A stretch of 64,000 nucleotides of DNA from Turbatrix aceti (lineage: Eukaryota; Nematoda; Chromadorea; Rhabditida; Panagrolaimidae), in assembly GCA_963969345.1 (NCBI GenBank), contig OZ017770.1:5341246-5405245 (forward strand), in the 5' to 3' direction. The translations under genes were made by a program, and so were the position numbers. Positions within the stretch are counted from its first letter, which is position 1, and the number at the start of each line of letters is the position of its first letter. This document shows positions 51,262-62,712 of this stretch, in pieces. The notes beneath the pieces were generated by a model. The model had not been told where the DNA came from and did no database searches. It was given only the letters and a program-made list of their open reading frames with translations.

Positions 51262-52031
51262 GTGCTGAGAAATTCTTAACACGGTGTATTCTGGGAACGA
51301 CAGTTACAAAGCATAAAATATAAAGAAATAGGAGTTTGTGAATGAAAGTTTCTCACCTGTTTTGTATAACCATGATTATTATCGTTATCACATGTTGACA
51401 CTCACTTTTTGCATTCCCAGGAGGCTAAAATCCGTTGCATTCGTTGCAATTATGAGACACACGAAAGTGCAGACACTGACTCAAAATTAATAATTGGTAA
51501 TTTGATACTTTCACAGAGTTACATATCCTCAAGATAAGCAAAAAAATTGTTTAAGCGGTTGAAAAAAGCACGAAAAACAAACTTAGGGTTGACCTTTGAG
51601 AACTTAAATTTAAGCTAGCATTTATCTTTCTAATCGAGCTAAGTTTAGTCAGGTAAAGTCTTTTTATAAACATTTTACTCGACGAACTCGACAACTCTGG
51701 CAAAAACATGTAATTTTTAAGTTACCATTTGAAATATTTCTTTTGCACACACTGCAGATGTAACATTTTCTGCAAAAGTTTATTTTTTGAAACTGTTCAT
51801 TCTCATTGTTATGCTTGTACGCATCTGCTAATTGTCTGTCTCGTCAGAAAATAAACATCAGAAATTGACAATACTCAACATGATAGTACAGAGTTTATGT
51901 TTGTGTTAGAATGATTCATGCACTCAACAGCGAACGTTAGACTGATTCATGTACGGAATGTGAAGTACGGCGTAAAACAACGACAAAAAAAATTGAAGAT
52001 GCAAAGGTACGTCAGATAGCGAACAATGCGT
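51262..52031. other. Intergenic region between the LTR element and nlp-1
   Basis: AT-rich 3' flank of nlp-1. No gene or repeat recognised besides the GTGC target-site copy at 51262-51265. Confidence 0.5.
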
Positions 52032-52636
52032 TTAATACCCAATGCCGTTGAAATCGGGAGTGATTTCTGCGTCGCGCTTCAGCTTGTTATCGATATCGGC
52101 GGATCGTTTACCAAAGCCCATGCGGAATGCATTGGGATCCATGCGTTTGCCAAAGCCCATCCGGAAGACATTAGGGTCGATTTCATCGGAACTTCGCTTA
52201 CCAAACCCCATGCGAAAGACGTTAGGATCAATTTCGTCGGAGCTACGCTTGCCGAAACCCATGCGGAAAACATTGGGATCAATTTCGTCGGAGCTACGCT
52301 TGCCGAATCCCATGCGGAAAACATTTTGATCAATTCCGCTGGAGCTGCGCTTGCCAAAGCTCATTCGGAAAGCGTTGGGATCAATGTCTCCTCGCTTGCC
52401 TGTAAATTTGTAATTCAAATTTAATCTTATGTTATAGACATAAAAAAGTTTACCGAAACTCATACGGAAGGCATTTTGGTCAATTGCATCTGAGTCGCGT
52501 TTTTGGCCTGGTCGTTGTTCCTAAAACAAAATGGTATACGGTAAAATCGTTTTTATCGATAACTTACATCTGCGTAGAGTGCAGGAATTGCCAAGATGAC
52601 TACCGGGAGAAGTAGCATCAGCAGAGTGGTATGCAT
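52032..52636 (-). CDS. nlp-1: Neuropeptide precursor NLP-1 (MSFamide/buccalin-like), seven amidated peptides
   Basis: Exons 52636-52568, 52520-52454 and 52399-52032 join in phases 0 and 1 to 167 residues. Signal peptide MHTTLLMLLLPVVILAIPAL. After QKR come seven peptides ending in Gly before Lys-Arg: DSDAIDQNAFRMSFG, GDIDPNAFRMSFG, SSSGIDQNVFRMGFG, three identical SSDEIDPNVFRMGFG and MDPNAFRMGFG, then SADIDNKL-KR and a non-amidated DAEITPDFNGIGY tail. DPNAFRMSFG is the signature of nematode NLP-1, which in C. elegans is released from AWC olfactory neurons and acts through NPR-11. Five of the seven copies end in MGF rather than MSF. A CTTTCAG acceptor about 35 nt upstream of the ATG marks a trans-splice or 5' UTR acceptor. 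Confidence 0.93.
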
Positions 52637-52911
52637 TGTTGCGCAGAGAATGCGTGGAAGCCACTGGCACTGAAAGTATAATTGCCCTTAAAAACGACAT
52701 TTTTTGTAGTGTGTGTTTTTTATATTATGAATACGGGGGAGCGCTAATTGTCACGAAAAACGAAAAAACGATAAATGTTCAGAGTAGAATAGTGAAATAT
52801 GACCGGTTAAAAAATGTTGCAAAAAAAATTAACAAGAAATATCCGGCGTGAGAAAAAAAAGCCGGAATGCATCACATACGGAAGTGAAGTAAGCATATAC
52901 CGTTGTCATAA

Positions 52912-54894
52912 TGCTTTTATATCTTTTGGGATAAAATGGGGCTCATGTAACGCGGGAAAAAAATTTTTTACTGTAATAAATGGAAGCCCTCGTACAGAAC
53001 AGACACGCGAAATGTAGGATCTATACGCTGTCTGAGTACAAAGTGCATGAAATTGTTTATCTAGGCGTGGCACAAATCCCGGGTTTTTTGCGGTCTTCAC
53101 TTGAAAGGTAAAATGTCATGTAAAGAGAAAAGCGAGATCAAAGGTGTTGCAAACGAGAAATGATAACACTTTCATCGTTCCCTGGGTAATGGAAGCTGAA
53201 ATCGACAAAGCACTCATTACCGGGGAGAGAAAAGAGGGGAAGTCATAGTCATACTAAAAGCAAGAAGGCAGAAAATACAATGTGAAAACCCGTCACAAGC
53301 CGATTAGCAGACGACCTTTGGTAAAACACGGAGCACTGTAAACTGATAATCGCTGGTTTTCACAAGACTCGTGAATTACATCATTTTTAATTCTTTAGGT
53401 CTTGGATTTCAATTTCATGATAAAAATGCGTGAAATGTTATGTTATGCAACTTCGAGACTTGAATATACGACAATGTAAGTAACGAGAAATGAGACAACG
53501 CACTAATTAATAAGTGATAATCTGTGCTCTATAGGCCGGATTTTGTGGGATTTCAGGAATACCGCGTGCTGGTCAGGCAAACATCGTATCGTAAACAATA
53601 ATTAGTGTACCTTTATGTTAACAAGAAACTGAAAATACAAAATCAGATTCTTGTTGAGAAATAAAAAAAATATTATGAAGGCGAAATTTGTTTGCCATAT
53701 TTGTTTAAGGTGCTCGACACAAGTTGAATGAATCACAGCTAATGCATCAGTGCCCTTTATTCAGTTTTTTTGTTCATAACGATGAACACGATCGAAGGTC
53801 ATAAAGCACCCAAAGAGGTTGCTATCTGACAAATAGAGTTATGCTTGCTCTAAAAATTTTTGAAAGCATAACACATTTTATACCGTAAAATCAGAAAAAA
53901 ACGGGTAGCTTGTTTTTCGGGAAAAAAATTGAATGGAATTTATTATATAACATCTGTGCATTGCTCCCTGGGGCGTAAGATTTAGAAAAACATCGCATTA
54001 TTCCATTATCATTTGACCTGAAATTTAGTGTTCACCATGTGCGCTTGGCGTTTAACCTTTTCAATGTATAATATAAAAAAATTACGAAGGTACATATTAG
54101 GGGAGTAGAAATGCCATACTTAATTGGTTGAGTTTTTTAGAGCTCAAGTGCAATAAACACACATTGTAGTAAATCACAAAACAACTTAAGCATGCTTTCA
54201 AGTGCATGTTACACAAAAGAATGTAACACAACCACCAAAAAAACAACGTGTTTGAATAATATGTTTTGAATAACGTGAATTTGCAAGCAATTTTTTACAA
54301 CACTTTTTTCGTTTGGCAATTGTCATTTTTGATTGTTGTTTAAAAACAAATATATGTTATTCTTGGAGACATAGAATTGTATGAATCAAAATGGCATGAA
54401 AGCGCTGTTGCGCATAAAAGGATTTCGAAGATTAAAGAGTTCTAATTTTAGAGATTTTAGGGATTCATTGTAGCCAAACATATTCGGCTTATATTTTTTA
54501 TAGAAATTGAAACGACAAATGTCAACTTCACAAAAAATTTCTTTTTTTTCTAGAAACGGAAATTGTATTACACAAAAAAATCCGCAAATTTTGAATCATA
54601 AAAATTTATTTTTCTTGTTTTCTAAAATTTTAAAAATGCGCATTCTGATTACAGGATGTTGTTCTTCAAAAAAATATTTCAAACATCAGATTTTTAATTA
54701 TGAAATGATGCTTCAAATACTATTTAGACATGTAAAAACATAATTTTAAACTAATTCATATTTTCTCATCTTTTGCTTGCGATATGCATCGGATGAGCAC
54801 ACCTATCACATAAACGCACACGGAAAAAAATTTGGATGCAGAAGGGTTATAAGTTTTCGATGTCTCGAATGCTACCGACAGGACGAATACGCCC
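52912..54894. repeat. Segmental repeat A, first copy (1983 bp)
   Basis: Matches 57017-58999 with constant offset 4105 and no indel. The one mismatch I saw is T at about 53293 versus G at about 57398. It is AT-rich and non-coding as far as I can see; ORFs such as 54507-54743 are low-complexity chance frames. Left of 52912 the sequence is unique (nlp-1 5' flank); right of 54894 it runs directly into segment B. Confidence 0.95.
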
Positions 54895-55055
54895 GATTCT
54901 GTCAGGGCAGTGCCCATGCTTGAAGCGCGCTCATGCCCGCAAAGCTCGGGTGCCAATTCAGCGCCATACACCACAACAAGACCCTTGCTGCTGCCGCCCG
55001 CCCATGCTGGGAGCCCACAAAATGGCTTGGCGACAGCCGTTGTTACTCCGGGCAT
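54895..55055 (-). pseudogene. 5' fragment of the putative 62.2-62.6 kb minus-strand gene
   Basis: Copy of the exon at 62578-62401, cut at 54895 where it joins segment A. The GTGAGT donor and second exon of the other copy are missing and the frame runs on into unrelated sequence. If the full copy is not a real gene, this is just repeated sequence. Confidence 0.3.
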
Positions 55056-55189
55056 TTCTGCCGACACAAGCGGTAGCGTAGCCGCTTGGAGTGTTGCCAC
55101 AGAATTGTCTTCCGGCGCTCTGAATCCCTGTTACTGTTCATCATCAATACCATTATTCACAGCTCACAACTCACAACAACAACAATACC

Positions 55190-55720
55190 ATGTTGAACGG
55201 CACAAATGCCGGCGGCACGGTGTATACTATTGAGGAACAAATGCGACACGTCGACAAAGTTATAAAGGTTTGTTTCTTCACCCGCTCTTGAATTAAGTGT
55301 GTACATTTTTTGTCAGCCCTTCTGTCCCATTTTTTTCACACTCGTTAGGCATTGTGTTTTAGGAATGCGAAAATTCTCGTAAAAATCTTGATCACATTGG
55401 CAGGCGTCTGGATGACTTGAATGATGTAAGTTCCGAGATTTGCTATGCACTGATTTTGCTGTTACCTGTTTTATTATTTGCAGGAAGTCAAGAGATACCG
55501 AGATTACTTGGGGAACGAGAAGTCGCATCGAGACCCCGCCGTGTACAAGACGGTGAACGCCGAGCAGCCCAGTCCCTACAATGAAAGAATCCTTGGCATC
55601 ATGTCTAACTTGACGTCGCAACTTACCCAAGAGTGGTCAGAGAAGCTGCGCAGCATTTATTACGTTATGAGTTCTCCACCGCCTTCAACACCCGGTTCCA
55701 AGCTCTCCGAGCGAAATTGA
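55190..55720 (+). CDS. Small coiled-coil protein of unknown function, copy 1
   Basis: Exons 55190-55267, 55363-55425 and 55484-55720, all phase 0, encode 125 residues. The N-terminal half is a charged helix (YTIEEQMRHVDKVIKECENS, RRLDDLNDEVKRYRDYLG) that would form a coiled coil; a second helix (ERILGIMSNLTSQLTQEWSE) follows, and the tail is Pro/Ser-rich (SSPPPSTPGSKLSERN). No signal peptide or TM, so cytoplasmic or nuclear. I do not recognise the family; size and helical pattern would suit a subunit of a small complex, which is inference. AATAAA at 55787-55792. Matches copy 2 at 62713-63243 throughout as far as I compared. Confidence 0.7.
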
Positions 55721-55945
55721 ATTCATCGACCCTCATTTTCTCTTCCGTGTGGTTAAACATTTTAATACAAAAACGGTATAAACAGAAATAAAATAATGTG
55801 ATTAAAAGTGTGTTTTTTTCTGCTGAGGGGATATATTACTCTTTAAAGTCGTCAGTACTGGAATGAGGAAAGAAGAGCCGTTGAGGGAAACAAGTGTGCA
55901 AAAGAAAAAGTAAGTGAATGAAAGCCGAAAAATTTTTGTTCAGTT

Positions 55946-57016
55946 CTAACCGTATGTGTTGACCACGGACATCAGAGGACGGAATTTAAGTGAGCAGTCA
56001 GCGCCGCACGAATAGAGCCGCTGCTCTGAGTCGACGCAAAGTTGTTGAACTCCCTGAATACCCACTTGTCGTAGACTGAAGCCGCCTTTGGCTGCATGCT
56101 CGCCCATAAAAGAGCTCACAGGGGCCAGATCGTTACCAAAGATCTATAATGAATTGCTTGGTTTTAGTTCCGGCTTTTAAGCTTCCTTCCTTATTACCTT
56201 GAGATCGCCGTCGCTAGAGCCAACAATTATGTAGTCGCCACCAGAATCGATGCATACGTCTTTGACAATGACAGTTGAATCGAAGGCTTTGACGGATGCT
56301 CTCAGTTGACGCTGCCTGATATCCCAAAGGCATACATCGCCGTGGCGACCACCGGACACAATGGTCTGAAAGCTCATTTATCAGTTTTTGTTAATTTTAC
56401 AAAAACAAAGCCGACTGACCTGATTGTTGGGGATGTAGGCAACGCACATGGCACCATCCGGATGACCCACAAATGAGTGAACGTTACACTTGGAAGCGGG
56501 CATCAAGGTGTCCCATAGCGAGACGTTGGTGTCACCTGTGCTGTGACCGGCAGTCACCAGCAGGGAACTTGTCTGGGCAAGGAACTTCACGTCGGACGCA
56601 ACTTTCGTATGACTTTTTTGGTTCTAAAAGAGTAAGCCCCGGGTAATCTTTGGCCAGCATGGAGTTAACTCCTTTATCGATAAACTCACAAAGAATGGCT
56701 TTCGCCTACTCTGCGTCGCTTGCCACATGCAAAGCAATCCGTCGCCATCAACAGCGGCAAATTTGTTGCCATTCAATGCAAACGCCAACTTGGTCACTTT
56801 GGCATACTGGCCAGCGCTTCGCGCGGTAAATAGCGGCTGCTCGTGACCCCATTCCCAGAGGAGTATAGAGCCATCGAAAGAGCCACTGACGTCTAAAAAG
56901 TCGACATGGATTTGCATTACGCTCTATTCAAAATTAAATAACCGAAGAAAAAGTGCGAATTAAAAACTCACAGTATGGTAGTGTTGGATGCGACTCGAGG
57001 CTTTTATATATCTTTT
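55946..57016 (-). pseudogene. rbc-1: Rabconnectin-3 alpha (DMXL/RBC-1) C-terminal WD40 fragment, 5'-truncated
   Basis: Exons 57016(cut)-56972, 56892-56690, 56623-56420, 56365-56198 and 56143-55946 join in phase and encode the last WD40 repeats of the DMXL/rabconnectin-3 alpha family: LESHPTLPYYVSGSFDGSI, FAAVDGDGLLCMWQAT, LLVTAGHSTGDTNVSLWD, TIVSGGRHGDVCLWDIRQRQ and a C-terminus GADCSLKFRPL. The protein regulates V-ATPase assembly and vesicle acidification. The most upstream exon is broken at 57016, where segment A' begins, so this copy has no 5' end here and is a gene fragment or an assembly duplicate; the other copy (63469 onward) continues past the window. Confidence 0.85.
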
Positions 57017-58999
57017 TGCTTTTATATCTTTTGGGATAAAATGGGGCTCATGTAACGCGGGAAAAAAATTTTTTACTGTAATAAATGGAAGCCCTCGTAC
57101 AGAACAGACACGCGAAATGTAGGATCTATACGCTGTCTGAGTACAAAGTGCATGAAATTGTTTATCTAGGCGTGGCACAAATCCCGGGTTTTTTGCGGTC
57201 TTCACTTGAAAGGTAAAATGTCATGTAAAGAGAAAAGCGAGATCAAAGGTGTTGCAAACGAGAAATGATAACACTTTCATCGTTCCCTGGGTAATGGAAG
57301 CTGAAATCGACAAAGCACTCATTACCGGGGAGAGAAAAGAGGGGAAGTCATAGTCATACTAAAAGCAAGAAGGCAGAAAATACAATGTGAAAACCCGGCA
57401 CAAGCCGATTAGCAGACGACCTTTGGTAAAACACGGAGCACTGTAAACTGATAATCGCTGGTTTTCACAAGACTCGTGAATTACATCATTTTTAATTCTT
57501 TAGGTCTTGGATTTCAATTTCATGATAAAAATGCGTGAAATGTTATGTTATGCAACTTCGAGACTTGAATATACGACAATGTAAGTAACGAGAAATGAGA
57601 CAACGCACTAATTAATAAGTGATAATCTGTGCTCTATAGGCCGGATTTTGTGGGATTTCAGGAATACCGCGTGCTGGTCAGGCAAACATCGTATCGTAAA
57701 CAATAATTAGTGTACCTTTATGTTAACAAGAAACTGAAAATACAAAATCAGATTCTTGTTGAGAAATAAAAAAAATATTATGAAGGCGAAATTTGTTTGC
57801 CATATTTGTTTAAGGTGCTCGACACAAGTTGAATGAATCACAGCTAATGCATCAGTGCCCTTTATTCAGTTTTTTTGTTCATAACGATGAACACGATCGA
57901 AGGTCATAAAGCACCCAAAGAGGTTGCTATCTGACAAATAGAGTTATGCTTGCTCTAAAAATTTTTGAAAGCATAACACATTTTATACCGTAAAATCAGA
58001 AAAAAACGGGTAGCTTGTTTTTCGGGAAAAAAATTGAATGGAATTTATTATATAACATCTGTGCATTGCTCCCTGGGGCGTAAGATTTAGAAAAACATCG
58101 CATTATTCCATTATCATTTGACCTGAAATTTAGTGTTCACCATGTGCGCTTGGCGTTTAACCTTTTCAATGTATAATATAAAAAAATTACGAAGGTACAT
58201 ATTAGGGGAGTAGAAATGCCATACTTAATTGGTTGAGTTTTTTAGAGCTCAAGTGCAATAAACACACATTGTAGTAAATCACAAAACAACTTAAGCATGC
58301 TTTCAAGTGCATGTTACACAAAAGAATGTAACACAACCACCAAAAAAACAACGTGTTTGAATAATATGTTTTGAATAACGTGAATTTGCAAGCAATTTTT
58401 TACAACACTTTTTTCGTTTGGCAATTGTCATTTTTGATTGTTGTTTAAAAACAAATATATGTTATTCTTGGAGACATAGAATTGTATGAATCAAAATGGC
58501 ATGAAAGCGCTGTTGCGCATAAAAGGATTTCGAAGATTAAAGAGTTCTAATTTTAGAGATTTTAGGGATTCATTGTAGCCAAACATATTCGGCTTATATT
58601 TTTTATAGAAATTGAAACGACAAATGTCAACTTCACAAAAAATTTCTTTTTTTTCTAGAAACGGAAATTGTATTACACAAAAAAATCCGCAAATTTTGAA
58701 TCATAAAAATTTATTTTTCTTGTTTTCTAAAATTTTAAAAATGCGCATTCTGATTACAGGATGTTGTTCTTCAAAAAAATATTTCAAACATCAGATTTTT
58801 AATTATGAAATGATGCTTCAAATACTATTTAGACATGTAAAAACATAATTTTAAACTAATTCATATTTTCTCATCTTTTGCTTGCGATATGCATCGGATG
58901 AGCACACCTATCACATAAACGCACACGGAAAAAAATTTGGATGCAGAAGGGTTATAAGTTTTCGATGTCTCGAATGCTACCGACAGGACGAATACGCCC
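57017..58999. repeat. Segmental repeat A', second copy (1983 bp)
   Basis: Copy of 52912-54894. Preceded by the cut rbc-1 exon and followed by unique segment C. A short T-rich similarity (CTTTTATAT-like) lies at the 57016/57017 junction. Confidence 0.95.
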
Positions 59000-61900
59000 T
59001 TTTCCAAATAAAAATTAATACGGCTAGAGTGTACCTTGTCATCGGGCATATAAAAAATTTGATGCATGGGCATAAAAATACAGGTTAAAAGTAAAAAGCA
59101 ACGGCGGCCCTCAGTTTGTTTAGTGTCCCCATAAAGTCGCTCTACGGAAACCTAAAAAAATGGCACTGTTTTTTTCCACCAACCAACCGTAACCCTACTA
59201 TCTATTTGTTCTGCAATAATATCCGTTGTTCCATTTTTTTATTTTTTAAAATAATGCCAACAGACCAACAATTTTTGTGACAGGAAAGTCAAAAAAATTA
59301 TTTCATTTACATCTCAACATGCAAGGAATAAACAAAAATCGCGGCAGCAGCAATAACGCGTTTTTTGGTATGTAGCATCGTTTTTGAAAATTGTGTTGTC
59401 AAGTGGCAATGAAAAGAACAAGTACAAGCAAACAAGGGCTTTTCCACTTTTGAGCATAATGACAACCTTTTTTTATGGCTTGTGAAAGTTGAAAATACGT
59501 ATGTGTGTTTGAGATCTCCTTCTGACCAACGACAAACGCATTTGGATTATTTACTGAGGAGGTACAACGTTTTCAAAATAAGCGTCTTGATTTTGAACGT
59601 TGCCGGTGGGGGTGTATTTAACGACCACGTAAAGCATGGCATAGGGTCTGCTCGGTTGACAAGGACCCCGTTTATGGCCATCGTGTTGACGAATTGCCAC
59701 TCCAACTCCCATTCGGGTCGTCGATTTCCATATTAACTGCGTAAAGTGTCCGACGACAAAATAATTTCGAATAAATCTAAAAATTCAATTTTGACCGTCA
59801 ATTCAAGAACACACAACGTCATAACCTCTGATAATTGTAGTTTTTTCCTTCACCGTAAAAAGTTCTCATCATGGCATCTGCCATTGAATTGGGATCGGTA
59901 AAGTACCGTGCGCTGAACAGAAATAGGTTTTCTCCTAGTCCTTGTTTGTGTTCATGAATCAAGCAGCTCTTGGCATTTGCTAGGATGTTGGCCCATGACT
60001 GCGCAGCGGCCTCGAGTCGAGTGTCATAAGATAAGGGTTTAGCATTGTGCTTTAGTCGGAAGCGGTTGTGGAGTTCAACTAGCTAAAAACTCATAAACAA
60101 GAATTAGATGATTAATTCTTTCCAAAGTAGACTTACTGTGTGTCTGAAAGTTGCGACATCGAACGAAAAGGGAGGAATCTTTTGTTCCAGACTTAATTTC
60201 AAAAGAATCGGCAGAGCATCGGCCAGCTGAAAGTGACACACAGAATTAACAGTGAAGTCTACAATTTGTCGCAACTTTTTCGATACGGTTTGTAGACAAC
60301 GAATCTAAGGCCCCAGAAGCATGAGAAACAAAACGACTTGTGGTATGTGATTTTGGATTTGTGGTTGTGGTCATGGTTGTGCTCTCAGAGATCACGGAGC
60401 GTGTGAACGGCGTCGGTGGTCTTGCGGTTGTCGTAACATGGTTTTCTCTCACGTCACCTGTTTTCAGAACTCTGTAGTCCAGCCTGCAATCATCAATCAT
60501 GTTTTCTGCTGCGAAAAAAGTCTATACGAACCGGATGAAACGATTGTTAGTCACCGAAGCCAAACTAGCTGTCGCCTTGGTGAATTTGACTGGCAATGAT
60601 TGCCATTCAGGACTTGTCAAAAGTCGACTTCCATAGCGGACTCTGACATACAGAAACTTACTGTTCGTCTGAAAATTTATTTCTGTCAGATATAAATTTA
60701 ATACCGCGCGTGCGTATGTGTACATCAGAGGGGAAATTGGCGACAAGACACCGATCAGTCGTTGAATGATGTAGACAACTGGTTGGGTATAAGGCTTTTG
60801 GCGCCGATTCGGCGCCTTTCTTTCCTCGGACGTTAAATGAACAGTGACATTGATAATCAGAAAAAGGTGACCTGCTCTCCTTGTTACAGAGACAAAAACT
60901 AAATCAAAACAGATCTTGTACATCAATGACCGGGTGAAAGGTGATTACCTGAAGAGATACGGTGTGTGCGTCTCCGAAGCCACTTCAGCCAGCGTTAGCG
61001 CTTCATATCTCGTCACAACGACGTCGTAAGAGCTGCTCTGTAATCCACGTAAATACAAAAACAGAAGCGGTAGTAAAACAAAACTCACAGCACAAGATAC
61101 AACCAAAGAACATAAAAACACCGCTATTAAAGTGGTTTTCAATCTGCGTGGAGAAATCATCTGTTATACCAACTTACCAACTTCTTTTACTCTCGCTGTC
61201 AAAAAGAGGTTTCTTACTTTATTAGGGTTTGGGTTTCTGAGGGGTTCCCGGGAGTACCGCCTCCTTAAACCCGATATTATCATTGTGCATAAAAATGAGA
61301 TGATTTATGTTCTGTCAAATGCGATACCTGTCCATTTATATCCGTACCAACATAATAAATGATTACAACAATTTAACAGCTGCTTTGAAAGTTGCACGCA
61401 ATAGTCTTCCTATTACTGTTATGAACATGTCACCTGCCAGAATATGTTTTAGTCTTTATGGTTATGACTCTTTGATCTATATGACGGGAACCATAACATG
61501 ATCCATACATATTTTACAAAAGACTTCATAAAACCGGTTCAAATCAGAAACAAATTACACAAACCCAAGAAGCGATTAACAAACGAATACGCATTTTGAT
61601 GAGTACCAAATGCCCTTGGAGAAGCAGTTCGCGTTGGTTGTCACAATCAAACGCTGTTTTAAATTCTATGCACGCATAGAAAAAAATTTATGCATTTTTT
61701 GGTTTTAATTTCCGTAATTTTTTGAAAAATGAATTTAATAAGCAAAATTGCTCAGCTCACTTTCTTTCGACAGAAACGTCGAGATATTCAAGCAATGCAC
61801 TGCAAATAATAGCTTTTCAATTAAAACAATCCTCTTGATGTATGGCGCTGGTCCGACCCAGTGAGGGTTCAAAGAGAACTTTGCTTCCCTCTACTTGGTT

Positions 61901-62417
61901 CCGTTTCTTCCAAACAAAGCCAGGACCCATAGAATAAGAATAAGATGCAAGCAAATGTTTTTTTCGTTGTCCGGTCCGAAAATTTTTTTAGCGTTGTTGT
62001 TATAATCAATGTTTGTTCTAGGAGGTACGTTCGGAGCACGATTCATAAACAGCCAGGAAATATGAGCCGTTGCATTCCGGGAATCGCATGCATAAGTCAA
62101 TTTTTAGGTGGATGATGAAACGTATAATGCATGAGTTGTTTCAAAAATCAGTAGTAGTGTGGCACTGTTAATTGCTTCCTCTCGAAGCCAAGATGGGTTG
62201 CATAAAGAAGATAAGAGCATCCGCTTTTGTTTCTTCGTATTTGACACTTTCTTCGTTTTTTTCTGCCAGTAAGGTTCTAACTTATTAATAAACTATCATT
62301 AAAAGTGCACTTCAGAAAACTTGTACGTGTTAAAGTGCAGTACGCAATTATGACATGAAAATAGCAGAATAGCAGGGTTATTTTACCCACAGTTACTCAC
62401 CTGGTAACTGATCAGGA
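59000..62417. other. Segment C: 3418-bp block present only once
   Basis: Unique sequence between A' and B'. In the first A-B arrangement A joins B directly with no trace of C. C contains the entire CAP-domain gene, and probably the second exon of a short minus-strand gene that begins in B'. 59000-59550 and 61161-62167 are otherwise AT-rich with no recognised gene. I found no target-site duplication or terminal repeats at the C borders, so it does not look like a transposon. Confidence 0.85.
59551..61160 (-). CDS. CAP/SCP-TAPS domain protein with N-terminal membrane anchor
   Basis: Six exons: 61160-60949, 60879-60532, 60483-60276, 60226-60137, 60082-59826, 59776-59551; phases join to 446 residues. 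A single strong hydrophobic segment near the N-terminus ([20 protein letters not shown], then LLFLYL), preceded by basic residues, suggests a type II anchor. A beta-rich region of about 150 residues follows, then a Thr/Ser/Pro linker, then a CAP domain (about 285-430): [58 protein letters not shown] and [12 protein letters not shown]. The CAP His/Glu/His set is present (HNRFR, GENLF, GHFTQ). Nematode SCP/TAPS proteins are usually secreted (VAP, ASP, VAL); a membrane anchor plus long N-terminal region is unusual. The donors ending exon 3 (GTTGCG) and exon 5 (GTTATG) are non-consensus but forced by frame. The join of the first three exons to the CAP exons is the least certain part. Confidence 0.75.
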
Positions 62418-62578
62418 GATTCTGTCAGGGCAGTGCCCATGCTTGAAGCGCGCTCATGCCCGCAAAGCTCGGGTGCCAATTCAGCGCCATACACCACAAC
62501 AAGACCCTTGCTGCTGCCGCCCGCCCATGCTGGGAGCCCACAAAATGGCTTGGCGACAGCCGTTGTTACTCCGGGCAT
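62168..62578 (-). CDS. Putative short two-exon gene spanning the C/B' border
   Basis: Exon 62578-62401 ends in a perfect donor (CCAG/GTGAGT) and joins in phase 1 to 62262-62168 (TGGCAG acceptor), giving about 90 residues ending in ALIFFMQPILASRGSN. The first exon frame stays open upstream of the chosen Met, so the start is uncertain. No family recognised. The first exon is unusually GC-rich and lies divergently upstream of the small coiled-coil gene, so it could instead be that gene's promoter with a chance ORF. Confidence 0.3.
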
Positions 62579-62712
62579 TTCTGCCGACACAAGCGGTAGC
62601 GTAGCCGCTTGGAGTGTTGCCACAGAATTGTCTTCCGGCGCTCTGAATCCCTGTTACTGTTCATCATCAATACCATTATTCACAGCTCACAACTCACAAC
62701 AACAACAATACC

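Larger units (their letters stand above)
54895..57016. repeat. Segmental repeat B, first copy (truncated on both sides)
   Basis: 54895-56477 is matched by 62418-64000 (offset 7523) to the end of the window. It contains an intact small gene (55190-55720, +), a 3' fragment of rbc-1 (-) and the 5' part of a putative minus-strand ORF gene. It stops at 57016, where segment A' begins. Confidence 0.95.

Noticed and set aside
54507..54743. Plus-strand ORF in repeat A, also at 58612-58848
   Set aside because: Composed of AT-rich runs; the only reason it appears twice is the segmental duplication.
61891..62100. Minus-strand ORF with a C-terminal hydrophobic tail (HLILILWVLALFG)
   Set aside because: It opens right after a stop codon with no splice acceptor before its protein-like part, and no upstream exon could be joined.
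59000..62417. Segment C as a transposon insertion
   Set aside because: No terminal repeats and no target-site duplication at its borders; it carries an ordinary spliced gene.
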